58,799 nucleotides of DNA, taken from contig CAJUTM010000020.1 of NCBI GenBank assembly GCA_910589595.1, positions 1-58,799 on the forward strand, in the 5' to 3' direction. How positions within the stretch are numbered: position 1 is the stretch's first letter; the number at the start of each line of letters is the position of its first letter. Below are positions 8,342 through 15,586 of the stretch, piece after piece. This stretch comes from an uncultured Eubacterium sp. Its GTDB lineage: Bacteria > Bacillota > Clostridia > Lachnospirales > Lachnospiraceae. The position numbers and the translations under genes are program-made. The notes beneath the pieces were generated by a model, which did not search any database, was not told where the DNA came from, and worked only from the letters and a program-made list of their open reading frames with translations.

Positions 8342-9595
8342 ATGAAAATAACGTATTTACTATTAGCAACGACTACTGTTTTAGAATTATTAAGTAGTAC
8401 TTTTGTAGTGAATGGGTTGGTGGGGAAAGAGAAGACAATTCCGATTTTTAAGACTTCTATATTTATAGTGGCAACAGTTGCTTATATTCTTATGCTGCCG
8501 GATACTTTGACGACAGGGAGTTATCTGCTGTTTCTGCTATATATAAAGTGGTCTTATAATGAATCATGGAAAAATAGTCTGATTACGTTAATACTATGTA
8601 TAATTTTAGTCGGCATTGTAGAATTAGTAAGCTTTTTTCCTTTTGCATTTATGATGCATGGATGGCTATCGGATATAATGAATAATCTATTTGCTTCGTT
8701 ATGCAGTGTAATTCTTTGTTTTGCTGTGGCAAGATGTATTCCAATTCAGCATTTGAAAAACTGGTGTAAGAAAACAGAAGTCACCTATATAGCAGTTGTA
8801 CTTTTTAGTCTGATTTTAATGTGTACAGCTATTATTGATTTGAAAATGACAATGCATCTTGACTTAGGTGATTACATTTATATTACTGTCTGTGTTGTAT
8901 TAATGTGGTTGTTAGTAGTCCGGCTAATGAGATATCGGTACGAGGAGAAGATTCGAAAAAAGTACTTTGATGCGTTCTGTAGTGTCATTGACCAAATGAA
9001 AAGACGTCAGCACAAATTCCGAAATCAGGTGGATGTCGTTTATTCGCTACATAGGTTGTACAATGATTATGACACACTTGTTGAGGAACAGAAGAAGTAT
9101 TTAGGTAAGCTGGTTGATTATGAAATGCCCACGGATGTACTGGTGTTAGAGAATCCGATTATTCTTGCACATATTTTTGAAAAGATAGCGGAGGCACAGG
9201 AAGCGGGACTGCGAGTCAGGATGAAACTTTCATGCAGTTTGGCAAACTGCGACATTGATGATATACATATGATTGAGATATTGGGAACATTTTTAGATAA
9301 TGCGATTCAGGACATGATAGCGACGGAGCAGAAGGAGTTTTTGTATATTGAAGCAAAATATGAGAATGGCATCATAGTTCGGGTTGCCAACCCGCATAGA
9401 AAGATGAAGAATCAGGAAATACAGCAGATGTTTGAGGACGGATATAGCACAAAAGGAGAAGGACGAGGAATTGGTTTGTATCACGTAAGAAAATTAGTTC
9501 AGAAATATAAAATAGATTTAGCAGTAGAAAATCAGAATCAGGAAGAACAAAACTACATTTGTTTTTCAATAATAATGAAAGAAAGCACTCTGTGA
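8342..9595 (+). CDS. agrC: GHKL-type sensor histidine kinase (AgrC-like)
   Basis: The 417-residue protein has six or so hydrophobic helices in residues 1-195, then a dimerisation segment (MKRRQHKFRNQVDVVYSLHR, with the H of RQHKFRNQ the likely phosphorylated histidine). A GHKL ATPase domain follows, with N-box GTFLDNAIQDM and G-box GRGIGLYHVRKL. This is the AgrC/BlpH/ComD architecture that senses a cyclic or linear peptide at the outer face. It is translated with the LytTR regulator (4-bp gap). The stop codon lies inside the loop of the terminator shared with the convergent agrBD operon. Confidence 0.85.
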   Translation: MKITYLLLATTTVLELLSSTFVVNGLVGKEKTIPIFKTSIFIVATVAYILMLPDTLTTGSYLLFLLYIKWSYNESWKNSLITLILCIILVGIVELVSFFPFAFMMHGWLSDIMNNLFASLCSVILCFAVARCIPIQHLKNWCKKTEVTYIAVVLFSLILMCTAIIDLKMTMHLDLGDYIYITVCVVLMWLLVVRLMRYRYEEKIRKKYFDAFCSVIDQMKRRQHKFRNQVDVVYSLHRLYNDYDTLVEEQKKYLGKLVDYEMPTDVLVLENPIILAHIFEKIAEAQEAGLRVRMKLSCSLANCDIDDIHMIEILGTFLDNAIQDMIATEQKEFLYIEAKYENGIIVRVANPHRKMKNQEIQQMFEDGYSTKGEGRGIGLYHVRKLVQKYKIDLAVENQNQEEQNYICFSIIMKESTL

Positions 9596-9610
9596 TGGAG
9601 TGCTTTCTCT
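9580..9610. terminator. Bidirectional terminator between agrC and agrD
   Basis: The 11-bp stem AGAAAGCACTC (9580-9590) / GAGTGCTTTCT (9598-9608) has a 7-nt loop that includes the agrC stop codon. T-rich sequence follows on + (CTTATTGTT) and on - (reading TTTCATTATT), so it can end both convergent transcripts. Confidence 0.8.
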
Positions 9611-9621
9611 TATTGTTAATC

Positions 9622-9747
9622 TTATTCTGTCGGAAGCTTTGGCTCGCCAAAGAAAATAAAGCTAGGATGTTTTATCGTTATAATAGCTGTCAAAGCTAAG
9701 CAAAGCGTGCACAACTTATACATTTTTGGTGTAAACAGTTTTTTCAT
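9622..9747 (-). CDS. agrD: AgrD-like cyclic lactone autoinducer precursor with Ser in the ring position
   Basis: The 41-residue peptide starts at ATG 9747 behind AAAGGAGA, and its start overlaps the end of agrB by 32 bp. It has the AgrD layout: an amphipathic basic leader (MKKLFTPKMYKLCTLCLALT), a short core, and the acidic proline-containing tail GEPKLPTE that AgrB-type peptidases recognise and remove. The core reads IKHPSFIFF. The ring-forming residue in most AgrD peptides is Cys; here Ser29 holds that place, giving a predicted five-residue lactone Ser-Phe-Ile-Phe-Phe (S29-F33), comparable to the serine-lactone peptide of Staphylococcus intermedius. The exact N-terminal cut is unknown. Confidence 0.85.
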   Translation of the reverse strand: MKKLFTPKMYKLCTLCLALTAIITIKHPSFIFFGEPKLPTE

Positions 9748-10300
9748 AGATTTCTCCTTTCCGTGCAATTTTTGCACATAATAATTGAAATATTTGTAAC
9801 ACAATTACCCAATAGATAAGTTCTCTATAAGGCAGTGTTTCCAACAAGATCAGTAAACTGGAATAAACGAGCAGAAGAATAATTACACGGTGTGAAAATT
9901 TTTTTACTTCTGCCGCTGTTAATCGGGGACGCATAACGGAAGTAATTGGTCCGGTGATTAAAAATATTCCCAATGAAAGTAACAGTCCAAGCGCCAGATA
10001 GCCGTTGGACAAAGGGTATCTGGAGAGAGCAATTGCCATAACGTAAAAAGCGGAAGTAAATAAGAAACAACTTATATAGTGGGAAAAATGTAATCCTCCG
10101 CTGTTGCATCGTATGGATAGCAGGACGATAGTTGCAATCAGTACTTCATCGGCATACCCCAAAGGAAGCGCTACCAATAATGCGATAAGTAGTTTACTCA
10201 ATTCAGAAAAAATTGCTTTAATAGCATAAATAATTCTGCCTGCGTCTAAAGAACTGAATTGAAATTCATCTTGCAGATATGCTTTAAATTTTTTCTCCAC
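9716..10300 (-). CDS. agrB: AgrB-like membrane peptidase that matures the autoinducer
   Basis: The 194-residue polytopic protein starts at GTG 10298-10300 with GGAGGG at 10307-10312 on the minus strand. Five or six hydrophobic helices are visible. The catalytic region reads IRCNSGGLHFSHYISC: His71 and Cys78 have the same spacing as the His77/Cys84 pair of S. aureus AgrB. AgrB cuts the C-terminal tail of AgrD and helps form the (thio)lactone at the membrane. The overlapping precursor downstream fixes the function. The agrBD pair points at agrAC rather than lying in one operon with it. Confidence 0.88.
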   Translation of the reverse strand: MEKKFKAYLQDEFQFSSLDAGRIIYAIKAIFSELSKLLIALLVALPLGYADEVLIATIVLLSIRCNSGGLHFSHYISCFLFTSAFYVMAIALSRYPLSNGYLALGLLLSLGIFLITGPITSVMRPRLTAAEVKKFSHRVIILLLVYSSLLILLETLPYRELIYWVIVLQIFQLLCAKIARKGEIYEKTVYTKNV

Positions 10301-10596
10301 AACTGCAACCCTCCAAGCTGCTGTATATATTAGCAGAGCAAATGCTTCACAGCGATATCACCATAACAGAAAGAACAAGAGGAATGGACATATATTACTA
10401 ACCGTGTTATTTTTTGTATCAAAAACAGTAACAGTATAGTATTTGTTGGGAATATGGAAATTAATGTCGAAAAAATAACGCTTTAGTGATATATACCCAA
10501 TTCCTGCCAAAGTGGATATATAATTGAAAAATAGAATTGTTTCAATAGTTTCAATAAAAAATTCAACAAGAAAAACAAATGATAGGAGGGTAAAAA
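10301..10596. promoter_or_regulatory. Divergent control region between agrB and the XRE regulator
   Basis: This 296-bp AT-rich region must hold both promoters. A perfect tandem repeat GTTTCAATA-GTTTCAATA lies at 10539-10556, 40 bp before the XRE start, with a related ATTGAAAA at 10523-10530; these are candidate operator half-sites for the regulator. AACAGTAAC and AACAGTATA at 10424-10439 loosely resemble LytTR sites. No clear consensus promoter is visible. Confidence 0.35.
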
Positions 10597-10932
10597 ATGC
10601 ATATGAATAATGCGCTTGTTGGCAAGCGTATCAAAAGATTACGGTTGAAAAATAAGATGACAAGGGAAGAACTTGCAGAAGCGGCTAATATTTCTGTATC
10701 ATTTATATACGAGATTGAGACAGGGAAAAAAGGTTTCTCGGTATGGACGCTGAGAAGATTAACGGAAGCGTTAAAAGTAGACCCCGATTACATTATTTAT
10801 GCTGATGAACAGGAAGACTCAGAAGAGGCGATTGCAAGAAGAAAGCAGGTAGCATGTTATGATAATTTAGTGCATTTGCAGAAACTTTTAACGGAAGCGA
10901 TGGCAGAACTTAGCGAAGTAATAGACAGTTAA
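10597..10932 (+). CDS. XRE-family helix-turn-helix regulator
   Basis: The 111-residue protein starts at ATG 10597 with AGGAGGG six bases upstream. An XRE HTH fills residues 8-68: IKRLRLKNKMTREELAEAAN then ISVSFIYEIETGKKGFSVWT, a textbook Cro/C1 fold. The remaining 40 residues are a helical, acidic tail that probably dimerises. It diverges from agrB, so it may control the quorum-sensing locus or itself; that is inference from position. A strong terminator follows 15 bp after the stop. Confidence 0.8.
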   Translation: MHMNNALVGKRIKRLRLKNKMTREELAEAANISVSFIYEIETGKKGFSVWTLRRLTEALKVDPDYIIYADEQEDSEEAIARRKQVACYDNLVHLQKLLTEAMAELSEVIDS

Positions 10933-10947
10933 ATATGATTATGCCGG

Positions 10948-10983
10948 AAAAAAGGTGCAAGCCTGTTAGCTGCACCTTTTTTG
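10948..10983. terminator. Bidirectional terminator between the XRE regulator and pyrG
   Basis: AAAAAAGGTGCAAGC pairs with GCTGCACCTTTTTT across a short loop (one bulged A). T runs on both strands suit both converging genes. Confidence 0.9.
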
Positions 10984-10996
10984 ATTCTGTCTTTAT

Positions 10997-12601
10997 TTAT
11001 TTTTGAAAATCAATCGCCGCACCGACAAAGCCTTTGAATAGCGGGTGCGGATGATTTGGTCTGGACTTAAATTCCGGATGTGCCTGTGTGGCGACAAACC
11101 ACGTGTGGGTAGGGAGTTCAACCATTTCCACAATGCGTCCGTCCGGAGACAGGCCGCAGAGAGACATACCGTTTTTCTCAAAATCATCCCGATAGTAGTT
11201 ATTCACTTCATAGCGGTGGCGGTGGCGTTCGTGTATCGTCTCCTCACTGTAGAGTTCATATGCCCTGCTTCCTTTGACAAGCACACACGGGTAAGAGCCG
11301 AGACGTAATGTGCCGCCAATATCCTCAACGCCATTCTGGTCTGGCATCAAATGAATAATCGGATGTGTGGTCGACGGGTCAAGCTCCGCGCTGTGGGCGT
11401 CGTTCCAGCCGATGACGTTGCGGGCAAATTCCACAAGCGATAGCTGCATTCCGAGGCAGAGTCCGAGGAATGGGATATTATTCTCGCGGGCATATTGAAT
11501 GGCGTAAATCTTACCATCGATTCCCCTGTCGCCGAATCCGCCGGGAACAAGTATGCCGCTGACGTCGCGGAAGTAGTCAGCCGCATTTTCTGTTGTCACA
11601 TTTTCGGAATTAATCCATTTAATATTCACTTGCGCGTTGTGGGCAAAACCGCCGTGTTTGAGCGCCTCCACGACACTGATATAGGCATCGTGCAGCGCGG
11701 TGTATTTTCCGACAAGCGCCACGGTGACTTCTTTATTCAGCGTCTTAATTGATTCAACCATATCTTCCCAGCCTTTGATATCCGGCTCCGGACAATCCAA
11801 ATGCAGGCATTTGCATACGGTTTCGGCAAGATGTTCCTTTTCCATAGCCAGTGGAACTTCATATAACGTTTCCACGTCAAGGTTTTGGATAACCTGACTG
11901 TTTGGCACATTACAGAAAAGAGAAATCTTATCGCGAATGGCTTTGTCCAACGGAATTTCCGTGCGGCAGACAATGATATCCGGCTGAATACCCATACCCT
12001 GCAGTTCCTTTACGCTTGCTTGTGTCGGTTTGGACTTTAATTCCTGAGAAGCCTTTAAGTAAGGCACAAGCGTTACGTGAATCAAAATAGCATTTTCATG
12101 GCCGACGTCCAACTGGAACTGGCGGATGGCCTCGAGGAATGGCTGACTCTCGATATCTCCCACCGTACCGCCTACTTCAATAATCGCAATCTGCGTTTCT
12201 TTGATGCCGTCGTTGCGGTAAAAGCGGCTTTTCAACTCGTTCGTAATATGAGGGATAACCTGTACGGTGCCGCCGCCGTAGTCTCCGCGTCGTTCTTTGG
12301 AGAGAACCGACCAGTATACTTTTCCGGTCGTGACATTACTTTGCTTTGTCAGGCTTTCGTCGATAAATCTCTCATAATGACCGAGGTCTAAGTCTGTTTC
12401 GGCTCCGTCGTCGGTGACAAATACCTCTCCGTGCTGGATGGGATTCATAGTTCCCGGGTCTATATTGATATACGGGTCAAATTTTTGCATTGTCACTTTG
12501 TACCCGCGCATTTTCAAAAGTCTGCCAAGTGAAGCAGCGGTAATTCCCTTTCCCAATCCGGAAACAACGCCGCCTGTTACAAAAACGTACTTTACAGCCA
12601 T
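10997..12601 (-). CDS. pyrG: CTP synthase
   Basis: This converts UTP to CTP with glutamine as the nitrogen donor in the cytoplasm. The 534-residue length is normal. The N-terminal synthetase domain carries the P-loop-like KYVFVTGGVVSGLGKGITAA, followed by the conserved DPYINIDPGTM and GEVFVTDDGAETDLDLGHYE blocks. The C-terminal class I glutaminase domain has the nucleophile in FLGLCLGMQ (near residue 380) and the His-Glu of QAHPEF. The start ATG follows TAGGAGGA. It is monocistronic, between two clear promoters and a terminator. The GGGC start used for pyrG attenuation in Bacillus is not visible after its promoter. Confidence 0.97.
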   Translation of the reverse strand: MAVKYVFVTGGVVSGLGKGITAASLGRLLKMRGYKVTMQKFDPYINIDPGTMNPIQHGEVFVTDDGAETDLDLGHYERFIDESLTKQSNVTTGKVYWSVLSKERRGDYGGGTVQVIPHITNELKSRFYRNDGIKETQIAIIEVGGTVGDIESQPFLEAIRQFQLDVGHENAILIHVTLVPYLKASQELKSKPTQASVKELQGMGIQPDIIVCRTEIPLDKAIRDKISLFCNVPNSQVIQNLDVETLYEVPLAMEKEHLAETVCKCLHLDCPEPDIKGWEDMVESIKTLNKEVTVALVGKYTALHDAYISVVEALKHGGFAHNAQVNIKWINSENVTTENAADYFRDVSGILVPGGFGDRGIDGKIYAIQYARENNIPFLGLCLGMQLSLVEFARNVIGWNDAHSAELDPSTTHPIIHLMPDQNGVEDIGGTLRLGSYPCVLVKGSRAYELYSEETIHERHRHRYEVNNYYRDDFEKNGMSLCGLSPDGRIVEMVELPTHTWFVATQAHPEFKSRPNHPHPLFKGFVGAAIDFQK

Positions 12602-12660
12602 ATTTTTCCTCCTAAACGATTTCGGTAATGAATGTGAAATAAAAAAACAAATATGTTCTA

Positions 12661-12689
12661 AGTATACCCTTTTTAGGAAATGGTTGCAA
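12661..12689 (-). promoter_or_regulatory. pyrG promoter
   Basis: On the minus strand TTGCAA (12684-12689), a 17-bp spacer, and TATACT (12661-12666), 60 bp before the start codon. Confidence 0.7.
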
Positions 12690-12723
12690 GAGTCAAATTC
12701 ACTAATCTTTCACATACTAACCA

Positions 12724-12752
12724 TTGATTTATATTACAAAATCTTTTATACT
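12724..12752 (+). promoter_or_regulatory. ftsH promoter
   Basis: TTGATT (12724-12729), a 17-bp spacer and TATACT (12747-12752), 43 bp upstream of ftsH. It diverges from the pyrG promoter. Confidence 0.7.
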
Positions 12753-12795
12753 TATTAATTGGAAAAGATTCGCAATAACGAAAGGATACGAATAA

Positions 12796-14772
12796 ATGGA
12801 TTATAATAAAAACAATAGAAACGACCGTAATCCGAACAGGAAGAAAAGAAACCGCACGAATATAGCCATCTGTATTATGGCGGCAATGTTTGCCATCGGT
12901 TTGATTTTCTTTCTAAATTCGGAAATACAGAGAAATACGGAGAAAGAGATTTCCTATACAAAATTTATCGAAATGTTGAAAAAAGAACAGGTAAAAAAAG
13001 TTACGTTCAAATCCAACATGATTTATATTGAGCCGAAAAAGGAAGAGAAAGTTGCCATGTTGACGGTGACGTATTATACCGGCTATGTCAATGATGAAAA
13101 ATTAGTACAGGATTTATTGAATAAATATGGCGTGGAGTTTAGTGCGGAGATTCCGAGCAGTTCCGGTATCATGGACTTTTTGTTGTCGTATTTACTGCCG
13201 ATTATAGGGCTCTGGGTGCTGCTGTGGTTCTTTATGCGCTCAGCGACCAAAGGCGGCGGTCTTATGGGCGGCGTCGGCAAGTCGAATGCCAAAATGTATG
13301 TGGAGAAAAAGACCGGAGTAACCTTTTCAGATGTGGCGGGCGAAGAAGAAGCAAAAGAATCGCTGACAGAATTAGTTGATTTTCTGAAAAACCCGGAAAA
13401 ATATAAAAAGATTGGCGCCCGGCTGCCAAAGGGAGCTCTTCTCGTAGGCCCTCCGGGAACCGGTAAGACGCTGTTGGCAAAGGCGCTGGCAGGAGAAGCG
13501 GGAGTTCCGTTTTTCTCTCTTTCCGGCTCGGATTTCGTAGAGATGTTCGTCGGTGTCGGTGCATCCCGTGTCCGTGATTTATTTAAACAGGCGACGCAGA
13601 TGGCGCCGTGTATTATCTTTATTGATGAGATTGACGCCATCGGTAAGAGCCGCGACGGCCAGTTTGGCGCCGGTAATGATGAGCGCGAGCAGACGTTGAA
13701 TCAGCTTCTGTCGGAGATGGACGGCTTTGATTCTTCCAAGGGAATTATCATTCTCGGAGCGACGAACCGTCCGGAAGTTTTGGACAAGGCATTGCTCCGC
13801 CCGGGGCGTTTTGACCGCCGTATTATAGTAGAGAAGCCGGATTTGAAAGGGCGCGTGGACGTCCTGAAAGTACATTCCCATGATGTGCTGATGGATGAGA
13901 CCGTCGACTTGGAAGAGATTGCTCTGGCGACGTCGGGAGCAGTCGGAGCAGATTTGGCAAATATGGTTAATGAGGCGGCGATAATGGCTGTAAAGGACGG
14001 ACGGAACGTAGTCGGCCAGAAAGATTTATTTGAGGCGGTAGAGGTTGTTCTCGCCGGAAAAGAAAAGAAAGACCGCATACTCGGCAAGGAAGAGAAGAAG
14101 ATTGTCGCCTACCACGAGATTGGACATGCGTTAGTGGCAACGAAATTAAAAAATACCGAGCCGGTGCAAAAGATTACCATTGTACCCCGCACGATGGGGG
14201 CGCTCGGCTATGTAATGCAGGTGCCGGAAGAAGAGAAATATCTGATGAAGAGAGAGGAGCTAATCTCTGAAATTACTACGCTGATGGGCGGCCGTGCGGC
14301 TGAGGAAGTGAAATTTGACGATATTACGACAGGAGCGTCGAACGATATCGAGAAAGCGACTTCGATTGCACGTTCCATGGTGACGCAATACGGTATGAGT
14401 AAGAAGTTCGGCATGATTGGTCTGGAGACGATACAGAGCAGATATCTGGACGGCCGTCCGGTGTCAAATTGCGGCGAGGTGACGGAGAGCGCTATTGATG
14501 AAGAAGTTATGGAGATTTTAAATCAATGTTATGACAAAGCGGTTTCCTGTATTGAAGAACATCAGGAAGTGATGGATAAGCTGGCGGCGCACCTGATTGA
14601 AAAAGAGACGATTACCGGCAAAGAATTTGTTGAGATTTATGAGGAAATTACCGGTATCAAATTAAAGAAAAGAAATTCAGAGGGTAAGATTGTCGAGGAA
14701 GAAGAGGAAGAAGAAAAGCAGGAGAAAAACGAAGCGGAAAATGAAGTGGAGAACAAAGAGGGAGAAGAGTAA
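12796..14772 (+). CDS. ftsH: ATP-dependent zinc metalloprotease FtsH
   Basis: FtsH degrades damaged or regulatory membrane and cytosolic proteins as a hexamer. The 658-residue product has TM1 at about residues 25-43, a short extracytoplasmic domain, TM2 at about 118-142, an AAA+ domain (Walker A GPPGTGKT at 218-225, Walker B CIIFIDEIDAIG, SRH with LRPGRFDR), and a zinc-protease domain. The zinc motif reads YHEIGHA (His440, His444) rather than the common HEAGH; the ligands are kept. The last 25 or so residues are almost all Glu/Lys/Asn, an unusually acidic tail. Its stop overlaps the next start (TAATG). It leads the run ftsH, HAD phosphatase, uvrC, radical SAM. Confidence 0.96.
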   Translation: MDYNKNNRNDRNPNRKKRNRTNIAICIMAAMFAIGLIFFLNSEIQRNTEKEISYTKFIEMLKKEQVKKVTFKSNMIYIEPKKEEKVAMLTVTYYTGYVNDEKLVQDLLNKYGVEFSAEIPSSSGIMDFLLSYLLPIIGLWVLLWFFMRSATKGGGLMGGVGKSNAKMYVEKKTGVTFSDVAGEEEAKESLTELVDFLKNPEKYKKIGARLPKGALLVGPPGTGKTLLAKALAGEAGVPFFSLSGSDFVEMFVGVGASRVRDLFKQATQMAPCIIFIDEIDAIGKSRDGQFGAGNDEREQTLNQLLSEMDGFDSSKGIIILGATNRPEVLDKALLRPGRFDRRIIVEKPDLKGRVDVLKVHSHDVLMDETVDLEEIALATSGAVGADLANMVNEAAIMAVKDGRNVVGQKDLFEAVEVVLAGKEKKDRILGKEEKKIVAYHEIGHALVATKLKNTEPVQKITIVPRTMGALGYVMQVPEEEKYLMKREELISEITTLMGGRAAEEVKFDDITTGASNDIEKATSIARSMVTQYGMSKKFGMIGLETIQSRYLDGRPVSNCGEVTESAIDEEVMEILNQCYDKAVSCIEEHQEVMDKLAAHLIEKETITGKEFVEIYEEITGIKLKKRNSEGKIVEEEEEEEKQEKNEAENEVENKEGEE

Positions 14773-15584
14773 TGGCATATGAGCTTTTGGTATTGGACGT
14801 AGACGGCACGCTTGTCAATTCGCATAAGCAGATTTCCGATATTACCCGCGATGCCATTTTGGAATGTCAGGAAAATGGTATCAGGGTGGCGATTGCGTCC
14901 GGCCGCTGCACGGAGGGGATTCGACATCAGGCAAAAGAGATTCATCTGGATGAATACGGCGGCTATATTATTTCCTTTAATGGGGGCAGGATAACAAATT
15001 TTCAGACCGGCGAGGTAATCTATGATATTCCGCTGCCGAAAGGAATGATACATGAATTATATGATTATTCCGTACAAGAGAAAACCGGAATATTGACATA
15101 TAACGAGGGAAAAATCGTATCTCACAGCGATACCGACGAGTATATCGTCATGGATGCCAAGGGATGTGATATTCCGATATGGGTGCCGGAAGACTTCCAC
15201 AGAGACGTGACCTTTGACGGCAATAAGGTTATTCTCACAGGCAATCCGCAGCAGTTGGAGGCATTAGAGCCGAAAGCGGCCAAAGACTTTGAGGGAAGAT
15301 TATCGGTATACCGCTCAGAGGGCTTTTATCTGGAAATGATGCCGCTTGGTGTCGATAAGGCTTACGGCGTTTCCAAGCTTTTAGAGCGGCTTGGGTATCG
15401 CAGAAGTCAAATTGTCTGCTGTGGAGACGGCTTTAACGATTTGCCGATGATTGAATATGCGGGACTCGGTGTTGCCATGGATAATGCACCGGAAGAACTG
15501 AAGCAACTGGCCGATTATATCGCCCCCTCCTGTGACGAGGACGGTCTGGTCGATGTTATCGAACGATTTATAAAGGATTGGTAG
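14772..15584 (+). CDS. Cof-type HAD-superfamily phosphatase
   Basis: The 270-residue protein shows the HAD IIB (Cof) pattern: motif I LVLDVDGTLVNS near the N-terminus, motif II IASGRC, a cap domain in the middle, and motif IV CCGDGFNDLPMIEYA near the C-terminus. These cytoplasmic magnesium-dependent enzymes act on sugar phosphates, nucleotides or FMN/PLP; the substrate cannot be told. The start ATG overlaps the ftsH stop by one base, so it is translated with ftsH. Confidence 0.88.
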   Translation: MAYELLVLDVDGTLVNSHKQISDITRDAILECQENGIRVAIASGRCTEGIRHQAKEIHLDEYGGYIISFNGGRITNFQTGEVIYDIPLPKGMIHELYDYSVQEKTGILTYNEGKIVSHSDTDEYIVMDAKGCDIPIWVPEDFHRDVTFDGNKVILTGNPQQLEALEPKAAKDFEGRLSVYRSEGFYLEMMPLGVDKAYGVSKLLERLGYRRSQIVCCGDGFNDLPMIEYAGLGVAMDNAPEELKQLADYIAPSCDEDGLVDVIERFIKDW

Positions 15585-15586
15585 AT

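Noticed and set aside
12640..12661. GGGC-type reiterative transcription control for pyrG
   Set aside because: The bases after the pyrG -10 element read TAGAACATA and hold no GGGC at the likely start site.
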